Assembly (NCBI GenBank): GCA_947475645.1
Contig: CANJNU010000012.1
Span: 1 to 10,123, forward strand
From: Bacteriovoracaceae bacterium
GTDB taxonomy: Bacteria > Bdellovibrionota > UBA1018
Direction of reading: 5' to 3'
Length of the DNA stretch: 10,123 nucleotides
In this document: positions 9,901 to 10,123 of the stretch, piece by piece
Numbering within the stretch: the stretch's first letter is position 1
Layout of the letters: each line of letters starts with the position of its first letter
Position numbers and translations under genes: made by a program
Notes under the pieces: model-generated
Database searches by the model: none
What the model saw: only the letters and a program-made list of their open reading frames with translations
Told to the model about the DNA's origin: nothing

Positions 9901-10123
9901 TCATGAGCTTAACAATTTTGCCAATTCTTCAATACGGCCTATGGACTTAATTTTTAATCCCTTGGTTTGAGCCAGTGCCATTTGCGCGCAACCTTGCGGA
10001 ACTACCAAAGTTTTAAAGCCAAGTTTCTTGGCCTCGATAATTCGCTGTTCGTACTGAGATACTTTCCGAACCTCGCCGGTCAAACCCAGTTCGCCCAAAA
10101 ACGCCCAATCCATCGGAATGGCC
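9901..10123 (-). CDS. radA: DNA repair protein RadA, C-terminal end (5' part beyond window)
   Basis: The last 73 or so codons of a gene entering from the right edge. The sequence reads [19 protein letters not shown], then [18 protein letters not shown], and ends EELAKLLSS before TGA. '[10 protein letters not shown]' followed by 'R..EA.klGf....vP' is the signature of the Lon-protease-like C-terminal domain of RadA (Sms), which promotes branch migration and strand exchange intermediates in recombinational repair. The zinc finger, Walker A and KNRFG regions lie outside the window. An in-frame ATG at 10113 is internal to this domain and is not the start. The next gene downstream has its own promoter, so radA probably ends its own transcript or reads through; no clear terminator is visible. 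Confidence 0.93.
   Translation of the reverse strand, partial: AIPMDWAFLGELGLTGEVRKVSQYEQRIIEAKKLGFKTLVVPQGCAQMALAQTKGLKIKSIGRIEELAKLLSS

Overview
This window looks like chromosomal DNA from a mid-GC Gram-negative bacterium. Its style (PilZ protein, small helical-bundle protein, signal-peptide M28 aminopeptidase, outer-membrane beta-barrel, dense short genes) would fit the Bdellovibrionota or another former deltaproteobacterial lineage. That placement is an inference from gene content, not from a marker tree. Two housekeeping genes anchor the right side: a complete NAD+-dependent DNA ligase (ligA) and the 3' end of radA. No rRNA, tRNA, CRISPR array, transposase, integrase or phage gene is visible.

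Layout, left to right: (1) a YfhO-like / GT-C-type multi-membrane protein on the minus strand (1123 down to base 1, running off the left edge), with a near-consensus promoter; (2) divergent from it, a short plus-strand gene (1350-1553) behind a leader with a perfect 9-bp inverted repeat and coding-like sequence in two frames, which may mean an upstream frameshift; (3) a minus-strand pair: a small helical protein (3160-2816), then an M28 zinc aminopeptidase (2746-1634) with its own promoter; (4) a plus-strand PilZ-domain protein (3418-3945); (5) a 184-bp convergent gap with three consecutive stem-loops; (6) a minus-strand patatin-like lipid acyl hydrolase (5419-4130); (7) divergent from that, a plus-strand two-gene unit in which a helix-turn-helix/coiled-coil protein (5495-5863) overlaps an outer-membrane beta-barrel protein with a FlgT-like periplasmic module (5856-7376), preceded by a strong promoter and an 8-bp leader hairpin; (8) ligA (7411-9426); (9) a 135-aa conserved-looking protein on the minus strand (9830-9423), whose stop codon interlocks with that of ligA; (10) the radA C-terminus at the right edge.

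No single pathway joins all these genes. The least ordinary parts are the HTH/outer-membrane-protein unit with its leader hairpin, the structured convergent gap at 3948-4116, the possible frameshifted gene near 1245-1553, and the two uncharacterised small proteins. Every promoter and hairpin call is from reading the sequence by eye.
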